The notes beneath the pieces were generated by a model that made no database searches, was not told the origin of the DNA, and was given only the letters and a program-made list of their open reading frames with translations. The position numbers and the translations under genes are program-made. A DNA stretch of 48,968 nucleotides from Ochromonas danica (Eukaryota > Sar > Chrysophyceae > Chromulinales > Chromulinaceae): contig VKHL01000195.1 in assembly GCA_015146655.1 (NCBI GenBank), positions 1-48,968 of the forward strand, given 5' to 3'. This document shows, piece by piece, positions 47,376-48,968 of this stretch. Numbering within the stretch: the first letter of the stretch is position 1; the number at the start of each line of letters is the position of its first letter.

Positions 47376-48968
47376 AACTATCTTTTGGCCACTGAGTTAA
47401 TATGTTGTGCTAGTTGATAGTGCTATTGTTATGTTTGTACTACGGTGGTATTTTCTTTCATATTGGTGTTGCGTTCGTTATTGGTTCACAATCATATCTG
47501 AAGAGCTGAACATATTTGAATTTGTCTTCTGTCTTTAAAGACAACGTCAGCTTCTTCCTACTGGAAGCACAGTAGACTCTAGTGGTTGATAACCCTTTAC
47601 CGTACGCTTGTGTTGTCCTTGATATGGGATATGGAATAGTATCAATTGGAATCTTGCATCTTGTTGCCTCTTGTTGGACTTAACATAACCAAATCTGTAC
47701 TCGAACACTGTTGTACTGTGTTTTGTTTATGATGCTTCAGATAACCAAGGATGTACCTACCTTTTATACTATTGATTGGGTGGACTCCTGCTACATTGGA
47801 TTAGTTCTACAAGCTGATCCCGATGGCACATTCCCCCACTAGCACTCAAATCGTTGTCACTTTTCAAATCTGAATCCCATTTTCACCCTTCAAAATCGTT
47901 ACCTGCACATGCTTTTTGAACTTTATCAAACAACAACCAGAAGGTGATAGAGACTGTGCAGGTACAGTAATGAGTCTTCCCAGCCTGGTGGCAATGGCGA
48001 CATCCTATCAAATACTCACGGATTCTACCCTTGAAAAGGAGTACAAGCCACACAACTGAGTGGTATTTATGCTTTATCTTCTACGTGCGAAGCAAGCTGC
48101 GACTAGTTGTTATGCTCCGCAAAAGCCGACCTAAAAGTTTTTGTCTGCCTAATGGAACGATTTGGTCACAGGTATAAGTATCGAGCGTCAAGGGACTCAT
48201 CAAGCCCCATAGATATTATACGCACACCATCAAGTATGGCTCCACCCATCAACGCTTCGCAGCTTAAACAATGCAAAAGACTTTGGCGAATTCTGGTTGT
48301 TGATAAGGAAAGATTGAGTCGGCTTGAATACATAGTTATTTGTGTCGAAGTCGAATGTTGACAGCGAGAGATCGGCAAGCCTACGGAACATTCTGCAGGA
48401 GACCAATGTCCGTCGGTGGAATGTTGCAGAAAATTCTACAATAGTTTCGGGAAATGTAACACTATCTTACATCCCGTACTTATTGCCCAATCTGGTAGCT
48501 AGTAGTAAATGAATCATCATTATGAATTGCAACTCATTGTACAAGCGAAATCTTGTTTTGAATGTTGTTCTTCTTCGTTATGGTGAGTTCTGCTGATTCA
48601 TTTACAGTAAATTCTGCTAAGGATCCCACCAATGAAGGCGGAAAGGCAACGAGGAGGTCTTGACTTTCATTGGGTTCGGGTTAAGCTTGTAGGAAAGATT
48701 GGGAACATGCTATTCGACCGTATTATAGACTACACTGTTCTATGTAACTTCCTAAGAATACAACCAAAACCATGCTGACTTATCATGAACGATAACAAAT
48801 TTACAGACTTGCAGTGTCCCAAATAACAAGCATCTCTTTTATTTACTATGGTTACGCACGTTTGCATCGCACCGCGTCTAACTTGGCATCTTCCAGTTAA
48901 GAAGACATCATTGGCAAGAAAGCGCCATTGCTGACGAAACAATAAAGGGTATTCCCTGGTGTGAGTGA
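47376..48968. other. 3' flank of giant gene, no supported gene
   Basis: 1593 nt to the window end. Frames at 48107-48361 (84 codons, plus), 48166-48378 and 48730-48942 (minus) overlap or lack domains. A short inverted repeat TACCTGCACA / TGTGCAGGTA occurs near 47902 and 47956. A gene continuing beyond the window cannot be excluded. Confidence 0.45.

Noticed and set aside
48107-48361. 84-codon plus-strand frame near the window end
   Set aside because: No domain, overlapped by a minus-strand frame of similar length; cannot be supported without flanking sequence.

Overview
This is nuclear DNA of a eukaryote, most likely a stramenopile (heterokont) protist or alga. The reasons are GT-AG introns in several genes, an almost complete beta-tubulin gene with one intron, mismatch-repair and TLDc genes, and two secreted membrane proteins with long Pro/Ser/Thr/Gln stalks (PSxQPTSQP and PSLxPS types) of the kind common in ochrophytes. 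Several proteins have signal peptides, but none proves a plastid. I cannot name the species. Genes are dense, introns are few and short (about 55-210 nt), and the standard stop codons are used.

Layout. 1-9150 is a glycan-related block: a UDP-glucuronate-4-epimerase-like membrane protein, two nearly identical exostosin-type (GT47) genes in head-out inverted orientation, a candidate MITE, and a secreted protein with a possible GT-B fold. A rhodanese plus dual-specificity phosphatase gene follows (9531-10754). Next come a broken third GT47 copy (11387-12490, minus) divergent from methylmalonate-semialdehyde dehydrogenase (12743-14350), and a class-I glutamine amidotransferase. A four-exon sedolisin (S53) protease carrying a stalk and transmembrane anchor occupies 16517-20955 (minus). 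Isopentenyl-diphosphate isomerase, an MRH/EGF sorting-receptor-like protein (minus, 2 exons), a three-exon TLDc protein and a MutL homologue of MLH3 type (minus) follow.

From 29936 there is beta-tubulin, then a decayed locus with strong hairpins (31938-32998), a small secreted protein and a three-exon putatively myristoylated protein that meet tail to tail 3 nt apart. A Cys-rich secreted protein comes next, then an AAA+ ATPase of ATAD3 type fused to an S74/MYRF-like chaperone domain, and a protein with a 4E-T-like eIF4E-binding motif. The last block (39782-47375) is one giant cell-surface protein gene: signal peptide, seven beta-propeller repeats, a stalk built from near-identical 168-bp tandem repeats, a Cys-rich juxtamembrane region and about seven membrane segments. 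It is interrupted by two frameshifts of the same sense. 47376-48968 shows no gene I can support.

Common themes are secretory-pathway glycosylation, large stalked surface proteins, and active local duplication: an inverted gene pair, tandem repeats, and three long hairpins. The most novel observations are the S74-ATAD3 fusion, the propeller/stalk/multi-pass receptor with paired frameshifts, and the gene-converted GT47 pair with its decayed third copy. All coordinates of spliced genes come from reading splice sites and protein continuity by eye.
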